Positions 45,789-58,157 of a DNA stretch of 64,000 nucleotides are shown in pieces. The stretch's first letter is position 1. Each line of letters starts with the position of its first letter. Both the position numbers and the translations under genes were made by a program. This DNA is from Adiantum capillus-veneris. Taxonomy: Eukaryota; Streptophyta; Polypodiopsida; Polypodiales; Pteridaceae. The DNA lies in contig CM043957.1 in NCBI GenBank assembly GCA_014529385.2, positions 68,380,503-68,444,502 of the forward strand, written 5' to 3'. The notes under the pieces were generated by a model, which ran no database searches, was not told where the DNA came from, and saw only the letters and a list, made by a program, of their open reading frames with translations.

Positions 45789-47978
45789 AACTCATTGAGC
45801 CAGTTTGAAACAGAAGTCCTCAAACGGATTCAAAATTCCCTCAAGCCACGAAACCCATCGCGCTCAATGGAAAACTCAAAAATCTGTGAGTCAGTCAACT
45901 TTTCATGAACCTCAAATAAAAAACCATGTAATCTCGATAAAAACCAATCGAAACTTATCGAGCCCAAGTAGAACATCATCTTGCTCAAATGAAAACCCCA
46001 ATAAAACCTCAAAACCCATCAAGTCGGGTTTCCACCCCTCAAAACCAGTAAAAAACTCCTTGAACCTAGTGCTCATGTAAATTCAATCTTGAGTGTATTT
46101 TTTACGAGCTAAAATTGCAAAAGCTAAGCTTGATTTTGAGCCTAAACATAGAGACATTGCTTATATTACAAAATTTGGCTATTAGGGACTTGATCACTTT
46201 CTTTTCAAAAAGTTGATGTCATCTCTAGCTTGCTCCAGTTAGAGTTGGCCAACTCATATTGTATCACACAAATGAGTGAACTACAAAAGCAATCTTTTCT
46301 ACCAGAGCTAGAGAATTTTCCATTGAGAAACACCAAAATTTGACAAAGAGAAAGTTTTGTAAATTGAGCACAACATGGACGCAAGCCTAACAAAGAGTTT
46401 AAGTGCACCAAAGCCAGCTAATAGAAGCATCATGGGACAAAGCATAAAAGTGCAACCAACGGAGCAAATATTACAAGTCAACGGAGTAAAATAGGAAAAC
46501 AAAGGTGTACCAACCTAAGTATTCTTCATGCTCATTAAAGCAAGAAATTTTGTCCCAAGCAGTCAAATATAAGCCAATGATCTCATGTGGATAGAAGAAG
46601 GAAGATCAACAAAGAAAGACAAGCACATGAGATGGATGGCCTCACAATATAGTTTGAAACAGGAGTAATACAAAGGTAAATGACTTGTATGGGTACCAAA
46701 ACCAAAGATCACACCATATGAAGGGAAATCAAGACCCTCCCAATAAAGAAATCCAAACAATTATCAACAAAGACAACATTCCAAGAAACCTAAGAGAAGC
46801 CAATACAAGCTAAACCTACCTCTATTTCCAAGAAATACAGAACAAAAGTGGGTTCCAAAAAAATTTATTCTTGCACAAGGCCAACTGCAATCACAAAAGA
46901 GATGCATCAAGATGTTAAGAGCTCAAAAATACCTCATGCAAAAGAAAGTCAATAAAGATACTACAAAAGATCCTTGTAAAAATTGAAATGGAGACAATCA
47001 AATAATTTTCAACCATTGTAATATTTATGATGTGATACAAGCTCAACAAGAGTTCCAAGCTTTAAAGATGATGTCAATTAATGTGCTTAGGTAGCAATTA
47101 AAGGAAATGTGGATCCCTAAAGGACTTTGGCTCCCAATCTCTGCACATTTTAACCCTACTGATATAAAGCAACGTGGAAATGAAATTAGGATTTTTAGCC
47201 TCATTTATTGAATGCACAACCTAGTGAGAGCTCATGTGGTGTATGGCTATGGAGTCCTTGAGCTTCTTCATGTTCATGTAACTTGATTAACACTAATCAA
47301 TGCTCTTAATTCTCTTTCACTATGCCTCTCTTACTCTCTATTGATGGTCTTTGATGCCTTAATTAGATAAATCTCCACTTATTAGTAGATAATTACTCTC
47401 TAATCTTGTGTGATTTCTCTCTTTTCTTTGTGTATGCATGTATGATTTGATTGAAGTATGGTTAGATTTGTAGAACTATGTGTGTATACATGTGATTAGT
47501 GTATGACGTGATAGGATTAATCGAGTTGAGCATAATTGGAATCATTAGCGTGATTTGATTGAGTTGATTTAAGTGAGGAGAAGCGGAATTGGAAATTTTT
47601 AATCTTGTGGCTTAGCTCCTCCATTGGCCAAATGTCACTTCATAAACTATTCGTGTTGCTTTGATTAGCTTACTATTGGTGTGAGTGTAGCCATGCCCTA
47701 ACCGAGTAGCTCATCTCTTTGGTTCGACAATTTTGTTGAGTCATTGGGGCTATGCTATGATGGACACCCCAAAACCATCCTTGCCCGCATGTAAACTAGC
47801 TAACAACTCACCAGACCCATCCCACATGCTTGCACTACCCACTTGCTTTGTTGTTGCCAAAACGCACACCATCACCCCCACTCACCATTAGCCCTCTCAA
47901 TACACTCATGAACAATTCGTCGAGCTACGTGTATTCAAGCCATTTTTGGTTCTATCCTTCACTACAAGAGGTAACAAA

Positions 47979-47980
<2 letters not shown>
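45789..47980. other. No gene seen
   Basis: A/T-rich spacer. Frames below 100 codons occur on both strands without domain signals. Confidence 0.5.

Positions 47981-48030
<50 letters not shown>
47981..48030. repeat. (CT)n(CA)n microsatellite
   Basis: A CT run followed directly by a CA run. Confidence 0.95.
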
Positions 48031-48032
<2 letters not shown>

Positions 48033-48073
48033 ATGTATGTGCGTACATCTAAGTTTTTGGGATACTTTTTAAC

Positions 48074-48466
48074 TTACTTTTTGTTTTTTTGGAGCTTCTG
48101 TCTCCTCCCTTCATGTGGCTTGTAATCTGGTCGATTCTCTTGTTTTCAGGGGGCCTTTCTCGATGCAGAGGGCACTCCTCTGATGGTAGCCACCATGAGT
48201 TTTTGTGTTGAATGTCTCTCGAGGGTGGCTCTCGTTTAGCCTATGCTTGTTGTTGTCTGTTTCCATAGATTCCCTTTGGGTCGGGGTGGCTCTCCTATTA
48301 GCCGATGTATTGGTGGATTGGTTTCTACTACCTTGGTGATTTGGTACCTTGGCTCATGTTGTGAGCATGGTTTTTAATGTCATTTTTTTGGTTGATTCAA
48401 TATAATATCACTCACTATTGTAAGTTTTGCAAAAAAAAAAAAAAACCTTACTTCTTGTTTTTTTTT
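48074..48466 (+). mobile_element. 5'-truncated LINE 3' end with poly(A)
   Basis: The insert at ~48091-48447 ends in 'agttttgc' and ~15 A residues. Upstream it has the LINE 3'-UTR-like 'ttgattcaatataatatcac'. A target repeat of ~17 bases flanks it (TTACTTTTTGTTTTTTT at 48074, TTACTTCTTGTTTTTTT at 48448, one mismatch). Poly(A), truncation and a variable long duplication are the signature of target-primed reverse transcription. There is no coding sequence. Confidence 0.65.
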
Positions 48467-48857
48467 GAGAAAAATGCATACTAGGTTTTTCTTGCTCTTT
48501 TCTACTTCATTTGACTTAACTTTCACTCAATGCACATGGAGCTAACAAAAGACTATAGTTTATGTGTTTGTTCATGTGACCTCCTTATCTCTTTCTATTT
48601 AGAAACCGTCGCTATATGGCATAGGTTCTAAACCACTAGTAAGTAGCCATAGCTGAAGGGAGCCAATCGTGTTTCAAAAGTCATTCACCTCTTCAATTTA
48701 GAGACAAAATTTTGGAATATACTTGGACCCTTGCTTTTGTCAACTTGTGATTTGCTAAAAAGTGTACTATTATTGGGACTAGTATAGCCGGCGGCTTCGC
48801 CGCCTCTTTCTCTCTCTCTCTCTCCGCCTGCGAGCATCGAGCCCTGCGCTCTAGTCC

Positions 48858-48858
<1 letters not shown>

Positions 48859-48928
<70 letters not shown>
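48859..48928. repeat. (C)32 followed by (CT)n
   Basis: A nearly pure C tract of ~32 bases runs into about 35 bases of CT repeat. Confidence 0.95.
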
Positions 48929-48930
<2 letters not shown>

Positions 48931-49239
48931 TCTCACTTTGGCTCAGAGGTCACTGCCGTGAAGGCGCCAGAATCAAGAGACGTTGACGCGTGGCAGGGGG
49001 AGGGGGACGAAATTCCCTCCCCCTTTATCTATTGGTATAGATTTGAGTGTCTTTAGCTCTCAACAACCTCAAATTTGTTTTTTTTAAAAACCGAGCATTC
49101 AAATTAAATTTTAAAAATATCAACCTTGGTACTTCAATGCAATTTTCACATTTCAAATTTAACAAGATTTGTAAAATCCCCCCCAAAATTATGATTTTTT
49201 TTCTCTAGTGCATCTACGCTAGCTCCTAGACAATAGAGG

Positions 49240-49241
<2 letters not shown>

Positions 49242-49273
<32 letters not shown>

Positions 49274-49277
49274 AAAA
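49242..49277. repeat. Poly-C then poly-A
   Basis: About 22 C residues followed after one G by 13 A residues. Confidence 0.93.
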
Positions 49278-49410
49278 TCCGACCAATTGTTTGGCTGCTC
49301 GTTGTTTGGTATCCCGTGCGTGTAGTCCAGATTTGGATCAGTGGTCACCTCCACTGCCCACTTTGTGTGGGAACACAAGCACATTTGAATTTTCACAACC
49401 CCCCCTCCCC

Positions 49411-49411
<1 letters not shown>

Positions 49412-49457
<46 letters not shown>

Positions 49458-49458
49458 C
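49412..49458. repeat. (CT)n(CA)n microsatellite
   Basis: CT run followed by CA run, ~20 bases upstream of the first BRCT-gene exon. Confidence 0.95.
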
Positions 49459-49489
49459 TACCCTACCCCTAGAAGAGCTGAACGCATAC

Positions 49490-49595
49490 ATGGTTAGAAC
49501 AGCTCAAGCAGGTCTCAGGGTTTGCGATGTGCTTCAAGAGGACACGACTGTTTTAGCAAGCGATGGAGCATCATGTTCAGGTAAACGTCTACATT

Positions 49596-49655
<60 letters not shown>

Positions 49656-50050
49656 CAACAAGCTTTAACTTTTCCTACTTACGCAGGCCTTCAGCGTTGC
49701 AAAATTCCTGAAATGGGTCCAGTGATAGCATCAATCACTGGTTATGTCGGAGATGAGAGGTCTACCCTTATCAAACTCATCAATAGCTCAGGAGCTTGCT
49801 ATGTAGGAAAGCTGATAAAGGGATCAATCACACATTTGGTAAGTATTGCTTTTGAGGAAGTTTTCTTTTGCTCAATCACTGCAACAATGCCGCTCAAAAC
49901 TTTGCTTTCAATGAAGGTTTGTTGGACGTTTGATGGCCCTAAATATGAGATGGCTAAAAGGTTTCAAATCTGTATAGTAAATCATCGATGGTTTGAGGAT
50001 TGCTGTAAAGCAGGGAAGCGTTTAGATGAAAGCCCTTACACGATCCTCAG
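49490..50050 (+). CDS. BRCT-domain protein, three 5' exons
   Basis: Exons 49490-49580, 49687-49838 and 49917-50050 join in frame through GT..AG introns; the first intron holds a (GA)n tract. The joined frame gives a BRCT phosphopeptide-binding domain: ASITGYVGDERSTLIKLINS, GACYVGKLIKGSITHL, then VCWTFDGPKYEMAKRF..., IVNHRWFEDCCKAGKRLDES. The hallmark Trp of VNHRWFEDC and the GA.Y turn are present. The pattern resembles the N-terminal BRCT domain of large plant BRCT/PHD-type proteins of the DNA-damage response (as in Arabidopsis At4g02110). The last exon ends at a GTAAAC donor, and no following exon is seen before the retroelement cluster at 51.5 kb, so the rest lies in or beyond a long intron, or is lost. 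The frame stays open upstream of the chosen ATG into the microsatellite, so the true start is uncertain. Confidence 0.8.
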
Positions 50051-50950
50051 GTAAACCTTCTGTTAAATGTTTGGCATGTTGAACATGAATGCTGTTTATG
50101 CTTTGCACTGAAAAGAAACATCACAAATTAAATGGTGAAGTCATATTATCAAATCAATTATGGACGATTGAAACATCTTAGGATAACGCTTTTTAATCCC
50201 TTTCATAATTATCCATGCGCTGATTGCATTTGCTCACTATAACTATGGTTGCCGTGCTCGCTTCTATTTGTACTGTGTAATAAGATTTTTGAGCATATAG
50301 TACTTTTTGTCGAAGAAAGGAACAATTATTTTTGTTCAAAAAGTTGCAATAAGATAGTAAGGACTAGGAGTCTATTGAGGGTTTTGAAAAGGCCTCAATT
50401 AGCTAGCCTAGCTTGCAAAAGTAGTTTCCATACTTGGCCATTAGAGTGAGACCTTCTTCGTAGAGCTTGCGCCGTATTTGGCTTTCCATGTAGGACAATA
50501 GAATATACGAGCTCTTTACATGCCATGCCTCTCATGCCCAAAGTCGTATATATTGTAATTAGCATTCTTTGCCTAAAGAAAATATGTAAGCAAGTTTTGA
50601 GGCTGTTGTTGTAGCTTATCCGCGCTTTGAGCTGAAAGGAATTTGGCTAGCAGTTTGCCACTCCATGTTTATCTTGCCCTGCCATATGGAGATTAGTGTC
50701 ACCATACTCTTCTAAGAGCAAATCTTAAGACATTATACTCTTTTAAGGTAGTCCTTCTTGGTGAGGACCTCTAATGTCTTTCACTCTTGACCACAAGATG
50801 GTTTATAATATCTAGCAATGCAAGATGCAACATTCTACATCATATTACGGTTCAATGTCTTCACAAATGGAGACAAGGTATGGATCCCTCTACACAAGGA
50901 GAAGTGATAGATTTCTAGGGGATGCTCCTCAAATAATGGAGGAGACATGT
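50051..50950. other. Probable BRCT-gene intron, no exon seen
   Basis: A/T-rich sequence after the last BRCT donor. No continuation of the protein is recognised. Confidence 0.4.
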
Positions 50951-51240
50951 AGAAAACAATGACGCACTGAACCACAACGACGATGTTGTTATTGTAGGGA
51001 GTGATTCTTCATGCTTGTTGGTCATAGATACTCTAGCACAGCAGAAGACATGGTTTGGGAAACAATGAGGCACCGACCCACAGCAACGATGTTGTTATGT
51101 TAGGGAGTGATTCTTCATGCTTGTTGGTTACATATACCCTAGCACAGGAGAAGACATGGTATGGGAAACAATGAGGCACTGACCTACATTGATGACATTA
51201 TTACATTAGGGTGATTCTTGAATCTTCACACTTATTGATT
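50951..51240 (+). repeat. 106-bp tandem repeat, about three copies
   Basis: Units aligned on 'gaaacaatgaggcactgacc' (phase points 50957, 51063, 51169) contain 'gggagtgattcttcatgctt' and 'agcacaggagaagacatggt'. Divergence increases in the third unit. Confidence 0.88.
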
Positions 51241-51540
51241 ACAAAGCTCCTAGCTACTTGTCTTTTCCATTTACATGTAAGGGAAGTTAAATTGCGAATA
51301 GTTTTCATTGGATCATGCATATCTCATAGGATAGCTTCTCCATGGATGGAATAAAACTTTTGATATTGCCTTCTAGAGATTAATCTTTGGCTTCAACTTA
51401 GCTATGGCAAGCCCAAATGGAAAACATGTCTATTTAAACACTTGAGGTCATCAAAGTGTTGCTCTTCTCAACTGAAAGTTGAGAATGTAAGCCCTTCTCA
51501 ATGTATTCTACGAAAAGTTCATAAAGAATTATAGTAAACT

Positions 51541-51737
51541 TGTTGAACCCTTTTGTTAGCGTTTGGAACATCTCAAGTGAATAGCCCAATGTGATTCGAT
51601 TATTTATTTTGGCTTTAGGTATTTATTTTGCTTATTTTTCAAAGTTTGGGTAGGGCAATTTATTGAGGTGGCTATATAAGCACGCCTAGCCCCCATTGCA
51701 TTATCATCAGTTCATTGTCAAGGTTGGTTGGTTCAGT

Positions 51738-51824
<87 letters not shown>

Positions 51825-51882
51825 CATTCTCTCCTTGGTCTCTACGCTTTTGCATCTTCGACTTTCACATGGTATTAGAGCC
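51541..51882 (+). mobile_element. Copia-like 5' LTR and primer site (element 1)
   Basis: The LTR ends CTTTCACA at 51869 and is followed at 51870 by the primer site TGGTATTAGAGCC. A TATA box (CTATATAAG) lies near 51671, and an 80-bp (CT)n tract lies between it and the LTR end. The left edge is uncertain; 51541 (TGTTGAACCC) is the best TG candidate. No matching 3' LTR is in the window. Confidence 0.65.
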
Positions 51883-52500
51883 TTGGTGGAGCAAAGGCAA
51901 CTCACTGAGAAGAACTGTGGAGATCTTTCACCTTTGGTGGCGCCATCACCTCTCACCTTTTGCCGATAGCACTCCTCTCTTCCTCCATGCAACAACGTTT
52001 TAAAACCGCTCCCCTTGTGTCATTTTTGTGCCTCCTCCTGTCCCTGCCCTTCCACTGCCGCCATTGAGGGTGTTGCAACAAACTTTTCAAAACTCTAGCG
52101 CTTGCAGGCACTAACAATGGAAGAGCGAGGTGCCCCTAGGCAACGACAGTAAGGCCCTCCTTCCCCTTGCGTTTTAAAACGTTGCATCCAATAGCTCCTT
52201 GATTGTGAACCCCCCTGCGTTTTAAAACACTTCACCCAGCAAGCCCCTTGATGCCATCTTACCCCCCCCAACGCTTGGATGACCCTTGTTTTCAAACGTT
52301 GTGAGCCACCTAGGGGTGGCATTATAGGGCTGCCGAGAGGGAGAATTGTCGACCGCCTTAGTGACGTAGAAGCAAAGAAATTTGGAGCCATTTTGGCAGA
52401 TTTTGGTGAACAATTGACTTTTTCTTGTATGATTTTTTTGTACGGCCACCCCTTGGAGTGTGAGAAGGAACCTATCATTTCCAGAGCTTGCAACTTCAGT

Positions 52501-52975
52501 ATGGCCCTTCCTTGCTTGGGCGCAAGTGACAAATTGAACAGCGACAACTATTGTAACTTGATTATGCGACTCCGGTTCATGTGGAAAGGCTTATGGGACA
52601 TAGTCGACGGCTTGGAGCTCCGTCCTACAAGGGATCCCAATACAGGTACATCCGGCTTCAAGACGACGAGTATCAAAAATCATGTCAATTGGCATGTGAG
52701 TAAAGCGAAGGCAATGTCGGCCATTGTGGAATCTCTTACAAAGGAAATTTCTCCAAGCATGTAGACTTTGAAAATTGCCAATGATATGTGGTTCAAGCTC
52801 ATCGGAATGTTTGATTGGGATTCTACGATGCGAGCAGTCAATCTTCTTCGATAGTTATTTGTCATCAAGTTTTCATCCGGAAGTTCCATGCATTCATTTC
52901 TTATGAAGGCTAAGGTTTTTCATGATCGACTATCGGCTATGAAAAGTGCATTGACCAGAACTCAATTAGCTACTG
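52501..52975 (+). pseudogene. Copia gag, element 1, left half
   Basis: MALPCLGASDKLNSDNYCNL, then MRLRFMWKGLWDIVDGLE and VNWHVSKAKAMSAIVESLTK: the N-terminal part of a copia gag (the 'L.G.NY..W' and 'LW.IV.G' motifs). After in-frame stops at 52762 and near 52851 it continues LMKAKVFHDRLSAMKSALTR to 52975, where element 2 is inserted. The continuation is at 58158. Confidence 0.8.
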
Positions 52976-53200
52976 TGTTGGAATTAGGGTTGTAGAGAAA
53001 CGCACACAGCTTGGAGAAGACGACGGAAGCTCAAGGCACACAATAGAGTGTATTACTTAGTGTGCAATGGAAAGATAGATAGCCCTACAGTGATGGGCGT
53101 ATATACAATGCTCGGGGGAAAAAACCTCCTAAAAAGGGAAAAAATGCCTCGGCGGTCCTAGTGTGTTCACACACATCACTACCACATGTATATGGTAACA
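52976..53200 (-). repeat. Copia element 2, 3' LTR
   Basis: Pairs with 57931-58157 with few substitutions and small indels. TG..CA ends. Confidence 0.93.
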
Positions 53201-53403
53201 AATCCCCCATGGAGTGATGCGGTGAACGAGAGCTGGCACATGAGTAAAGGGAAGTGCCATGCCTTGAGGACATGATCAGTCCACAAAGGGGAGTAAGCCC
53301 AAAGCTTTGCGGAAAGCTTCAAGCTTCTCACGAGACAATGCCTTTGTGAAAAGATCTGCAAGGTTGTCCTGTGTTGGCACATAAGCCAAGCTGATCTCTC
53401 CTG

Positions 53404-54890
53404 TTAAGAGCTCTCCCTGACATAGTGGTAATGCACCTCAATGTGCTTTGTGCGAGCATGAAAAACTGGATTCCTCGCAATCGCCAATGCGCTCTGATTG
53501 TCAGTGTATATAGTGTTGGCAACGTCCTGTCCAACACCCAAATCAGCCATAAGGCGTCTGAGCCATACACACTCAACCGTAGCTGTGAAGACTGCCCTGT
53601 ACTCAGCCTCACAACTCGAAGTGGCCACAGTAGGTTGCTTCTCGCTCAACCATGATATATATGAACTGCCAAGCATGAAACAAAAACCACTTGTGGACAC
53701 TCGCGTGTCAAAGCAACCAGCTTGATCTGAGTCTGAAAAAGCATGTAAGTCTGGCGGCAATGATCCCCCCTGGGATAAAACAAGCCAAGATGTAAAGTGC
53801 CACTAAGGTAGCGAAAAATCCTCTTGACACTCTGCCAATGCTTAGACCCAGGGCTATGCATAAAATTTGTTGACTTGCAAGACTGCAAACTGAATATCTG
53901 GCCTCGTGTTGCATACATAAATGAGGCATCCAACAGCAGTTTGGTAAAGAGTGACATCTGCAGGATCACTAGCATCATGTAGACTCAATTTCAGACCTGT
54001 TTCCATAGGAGTGGCAATAGGTTTGCAATCCTCAAGTCCAAACTTACATAGCAATGTCTCTATGTAACTTTTTTGACACAAGGCAATACCACCATCACAC
54101 TGCTTAAACTGTATGCCCAAGTAATGATGCAATAGCCCCAAATCTTTCATCTTGAAAGTAGCATTCAAATCAGCCTTAAATTCAGCAATATGTCTCTCAT
54201 TTGGTCCAGTGATCAGCAAATCATCTACATAAAGAACCACAATGAGAAGTACATCACCCTCACGCTTTACATACAATGTGCTTTCTGTTGGACTGTTGCG
54301 AAAGGCTTGTTTGACCAAATGAGTGTCAACTTTCTCATACTAAGCACGAGGAGATTGCTTCAATCCATACAAAGTCTTGTTATATTTGCTCACTTTGTCC
54401 TCTTGTCCTTTCTTGACAAAACCGTGAGGTTGTGTTACATACACTTCCTCAAATATGTCACCATTGAAGAAAGCAGTAACAATGTCTGATTGATGTACAT
54501 CCCAACCAAAATGAGCTGCCAATGCACATAGAAAACGCATAGTAGTCATACGACAAGTGGGAGCAAAAGTCTCTTCATAATCTATGCCTTTTTGCTGTGC
54601 ATAACCCTTTTCAACAAGTCGTGCCTTATGGCGATCGATATGACCATCCGGCTTGCGTTTCAACTTGTAAACCCACTTCGTACCAATGGCCTTTTTGCCA
54701 GAAGGCAAATCACATAAAGTCCATGTGTCATTTTCTATAAGTGCATCATATTCTGATTGCATGGCAGCCATCCAATTTTTTGAATTTTGTGCTTCATCAA
54801 AAGACAGAGGTTCCTCAACATCATGTAAGCCAGACACAGCCAAAGCAAACAATCTGATGCATAAGATGCATGGCGAGAGCATGAACGAGT
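53404..54890 (-). pseudogene. Copia element 2 reverse transcriptase and RNase H
   Basis: Begins EEPLSFDEAQNSKNWMAAMQ, then GTKWVYKLKRKPDG, KARLVEKGYAQQKGIDYEET, FAPTCRMTTMR, and the catalytic LYVDDLLITG intact near 54220. RNase H follows with FSDSDQAGCFDTR, SSCEAEYRAV and TDNQSALAIA. A stop after KQSPRA (54340) and frameshifts near 53855-53760 break it. The enzyme would copy the element RNA into DNA. Confidence 0.9.
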
Positions 54891-57569
54891 ACGACTAGAC
54901 AAAGGTGCATCCAATTTACTGTCATGCAAAGTGTGCACCAGCCATTTTGGCATACCTCTAGCTTGCTCATTTTCAGCCCTTTCCTCATCAAGTACATCAT
55001 GTACATCTGAATCGGTAATAGGCTGATCTATAACATTTTCGAAAACCCCCATAGGCTGTACATTTGCCTCATTGGAATTTACATTCGAACTTCCACCACT
55101 GAAAAGAGGCAACAAAGTGTCATAAATGTCCTGTGAGCTTACATTAATGTCTCTAGTACATGACAACAAGGGTTGAACAGAATCTTCCACAAACACTATA
55201 TCCCATGAAACCAAAATACGATTTGTTTGCGGATGATACAACTTGTAACCTTTGCTTTCAACACTATAACCAACAAAAATACATTTGACAGTCTTATCAT
55301 CCAATTTTTTGCGCTGCACTTGTGGCACTAAACCATAAGCCAAATAGCCAAAAACACGCATGTGCTCAATAGATGGCTTTCTATCATGCCATGCTTCATA
55401 TGGAGTCATAGACTGCAACACTTTCGTAGGACACTTGTTGAGTACATAAGTGGCACACATGACAACCTCGAGCCAAAACGAATATACTAAAGCTTGACTC
55501 TTGACCATACATCTTGCCATTTCCGTAAGAGACCTGTTTTTCCTCTCAACAACATCATTTTTCTGAGGTGTATACGGCACTCTACATTGGTGTTTTATCC
55601 CACGACTAGCTAGAAATGCATTAAATTCATGAGACATATATTCCCTCCCTCGATCGGAACGGAGGGTGCCTATAGTACATTTTGATACATTTTCAACCAT
55701 AGCCAGAAATTGTTTGAAGTACATAAAAACTTCAGACTTCGCTTTAAGCGGAAATACCCATGCATGCCTGGAGTAATCGTCAATGAAAGTCACGAAGTAC
55801 AAGTAATTGCCCAAGCACGGAGTTTGCATGGGCCCACAAACATCACTATGCACAAGCTGCAACCTGCATGTGGCCCTAACTGAACCATCCTTTGGAAACT
55901 TAGAATGTTGCATTATACCCAAAATACAACCTTCACAAACATGTTTGACAGGTTCTTCAAGAGGCGGCAAAGAAGCAACCATATTAGATTTCTGCAAACG
56001 CAACAAACTGGCAAACTTCAGATGACCAAAACGTGCATGCCAAAGTTTTGCATCTGAAATAGCCCTTGAATCTGCAAGTGCAGTTGCAAAATTTTATCCA
56101 CACTTGTCATACAAAGTGAGCTTATACAACCCATGTCACAAAAGCCCAGATGCAACAATTTCATCACCAAAACTGAGATCATGAACTGTACATCTATCAT
56201 CCACAAATTTGACTACAAGTCCAAGTCTAGCAAGTGCAGATACAAACAAAAGATTCTTCTTGATCCTAGGTACATAAAGTGCATCAACAAGTGTGAAAGA
56301 ATTGCCATTTGCAGCAGTAAGCACAATCTTTCCAATCCCCTGAACCAGATAAGAGGCATTGTTGGCACAAGTGATTGAATTTCCATGAGGGACAGACTCA
56401 AGAGAGGTGAACAATTCACGATGTGAGGTAACGTGCTTTGTAGCACTGCTGTCGAAATACCACACATGTGAATCTGCAGCAACTGACAAGCATGCATCAT
56501 GGACAACAAGATTGTAAGTGCACTCTGCACTAAGAGCCCATTCTGCATCAACATCAGCATCACAGTCTCCTTTTATAGAAGACTCAACAATGGTTGCATT
56601 TGTAGTGGAACCAGTATTTGCAATGGAACCACCCTCTTTCTTCTTAGCCTCTTTGGCCTTCAACTTAGAACACTGCTTGATCAAATGATCATTAGCTCTA
56701 CAATAATGGCAACGCATCTTCTTTTTGCCCTTATCACCAGAATTTCTAGACGAATTGCTGTCAGCAGAGGCATTAGAAACAAAAGTTTTGCCACTCGCAG
56801 CAGAACCATAAGAAGTGGCTGCATTGCTATTACCACCCTTTCTTTGAGAAGCAATAAAAGCCTGTTCAACTGCATGTTGCCTAGTCTTGTTTTTTATGGA
56901 AAGAGACTCTTGCAATAGCAATGTGCATAATGCATCAAATTTGACAACTTTAGGATTTCCTTGGGTCATTAGTCTCCAAGTACTAGCAAAAGTTTGGTAA
57001 GAATCTGGTAAGGCATCAAGAACAGTCTGAATAAGGGAATTGTCTGAAATGACTTCACCTGTAGAAATAAGTTGCTCATTGATATCCTTGACACTGGCAA
57101 GGAAAGTGTCCATATCATCTTCCTAGTGCATAATCTTCGATTCTAGCTCTTTACGCAGCAAAGCAATTTTAGCCTCATTGTGACTTGCATAAAGACCAGC
57201 CAAAATATCCCAAGCCTGTTTTGCAGATTTTGCTAAACGAATGTGAGGAACAATGGTGCGCTTCATAGACAATGCAATCAATGCATGAGCTTGCGCATCC
57301 TTTACATCCCAACGAGATTGTTCTGCTGTAGGCAAAACAACTCTAATAGTAGCAATTCTTGCAGCAAGACTTGCAGCAAGACTTGCAACATCCTCAACAT
57401 CGCCTACATCCTCAGAACCAGGACGTACATCAATGCCCTGCACAATATTCCAGATGCCCTTTGACACAAGCACATGTTGCATCATGTAAGCCCACATAGG
57501 ATAATTGTCCCCATCCAACCTATCCTCAGCAGCAAACATCTTGAACACATTTGTGTTGTTGTCAGCCAT
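54880..57569 (-). pseudogene. Copia element 2 gag, protease and integrase
   Basis: Gag starts MADNNTNVFKMFAAEDRLDG at 57569 and has the copia-type NYPMWAYMMQ and IWNIVQGIDV. One TAG at 57123 interrupts, then the frame continues to the CCHC knuckle CHYCRANDHLIKQC (~56671-56714). Protease WYFDSSATKH (near 56440; usual DSGA). After a stop at 56136 come LWHARFGHL (gag-pre-integrase), CEGCILGIMQ, and an integrase with VHSDVCGP, LRSDRGREY and QKNDVVERKN, so the D,D,E residues are kept. A frameshift near 54880 leads into the reverse transcriptase. Few lesions suggest a fairly young copy. Confidence 0.9.
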
Positions 57570-57930
57570 GGTAAATGTTGCACCTGATGTGAAAACTGCT
57601 TGTAAAGAGGAGAAACGAAGCGGGAACAACACGTGCTATATAGCACAAACCGTAGAAGACTGTAAGGCACCTGTTATGCAGAGAACGGCACTGACAAAAA
57701 TTCTGCACAAAATGACGAAATAGCTTGTGCAGTACTGCCTGTAGTGGAAACAGAGGCCGAAATGAGCCCGAATTAGAAATTTGAGTAGACTAGGCTCTGC
57801 GAGCACCCCCGAAATTTTTGTCGACCTGCGGAGCTCGCCAAAGCTCACAGAAATCGGAGAAAGTAAGCAGGCATGTGCTGGAGCTGCTAGCGACTGAGCC
57901 CAAGAGGATGCAACCTGCTCTGATACCAAT

Positions 57931-58157
57931 TGTTGGAATTAGGGTTGCAGAGAAACGCACACAACTTGGAGAAGACGAAGGAAGCTCAAGGCACACAATA
58001 GAGAGTGTATTACTTAGTGTGCAAAGGAAAGATAGATAGCCCTAGAGTGATGGGCGTATATACAATGCTCGGGGGATCAAATCTCCTAAAGAGGGAAAAA
58101 ATGCCCCGGCGGTCCTAGTGTGTTCACACACATCACTACCACAAGTATATGGTAACA
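57931..58157 (-). repeat. Copia element 2, 5' LTR
   Basis: Read on minus it runs from TGTTACCATATAC to AATTCCAACA, directly before the primer site. Confidence 0.93.

Larger units (their letters stand above)
52976..58157 (-). mobile_element. Nearly complete Ty1/copia element (element 2), nested
   Basis: Two short LTRs, 52976-53200 (225 bp) and 57931-58157 (227 bp), are highly similar and start TGTTGGAATT and end GGTAACA on the plus strand. On the minus strand the primer site TGGTATCAGAGC (57928-57917) follows the 5' LTR by two bases, and a purine-rich tract (catggggga) precedes the 3' LTR at 53201. Between them one gag-pol is recognisable in copia order (integrase before reverse transcriptase). 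The element sits in the gag of element 1. The 5-bp target duplication is not clean (ACTGTG left, ACTTTG right). Confidence 0.92.
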
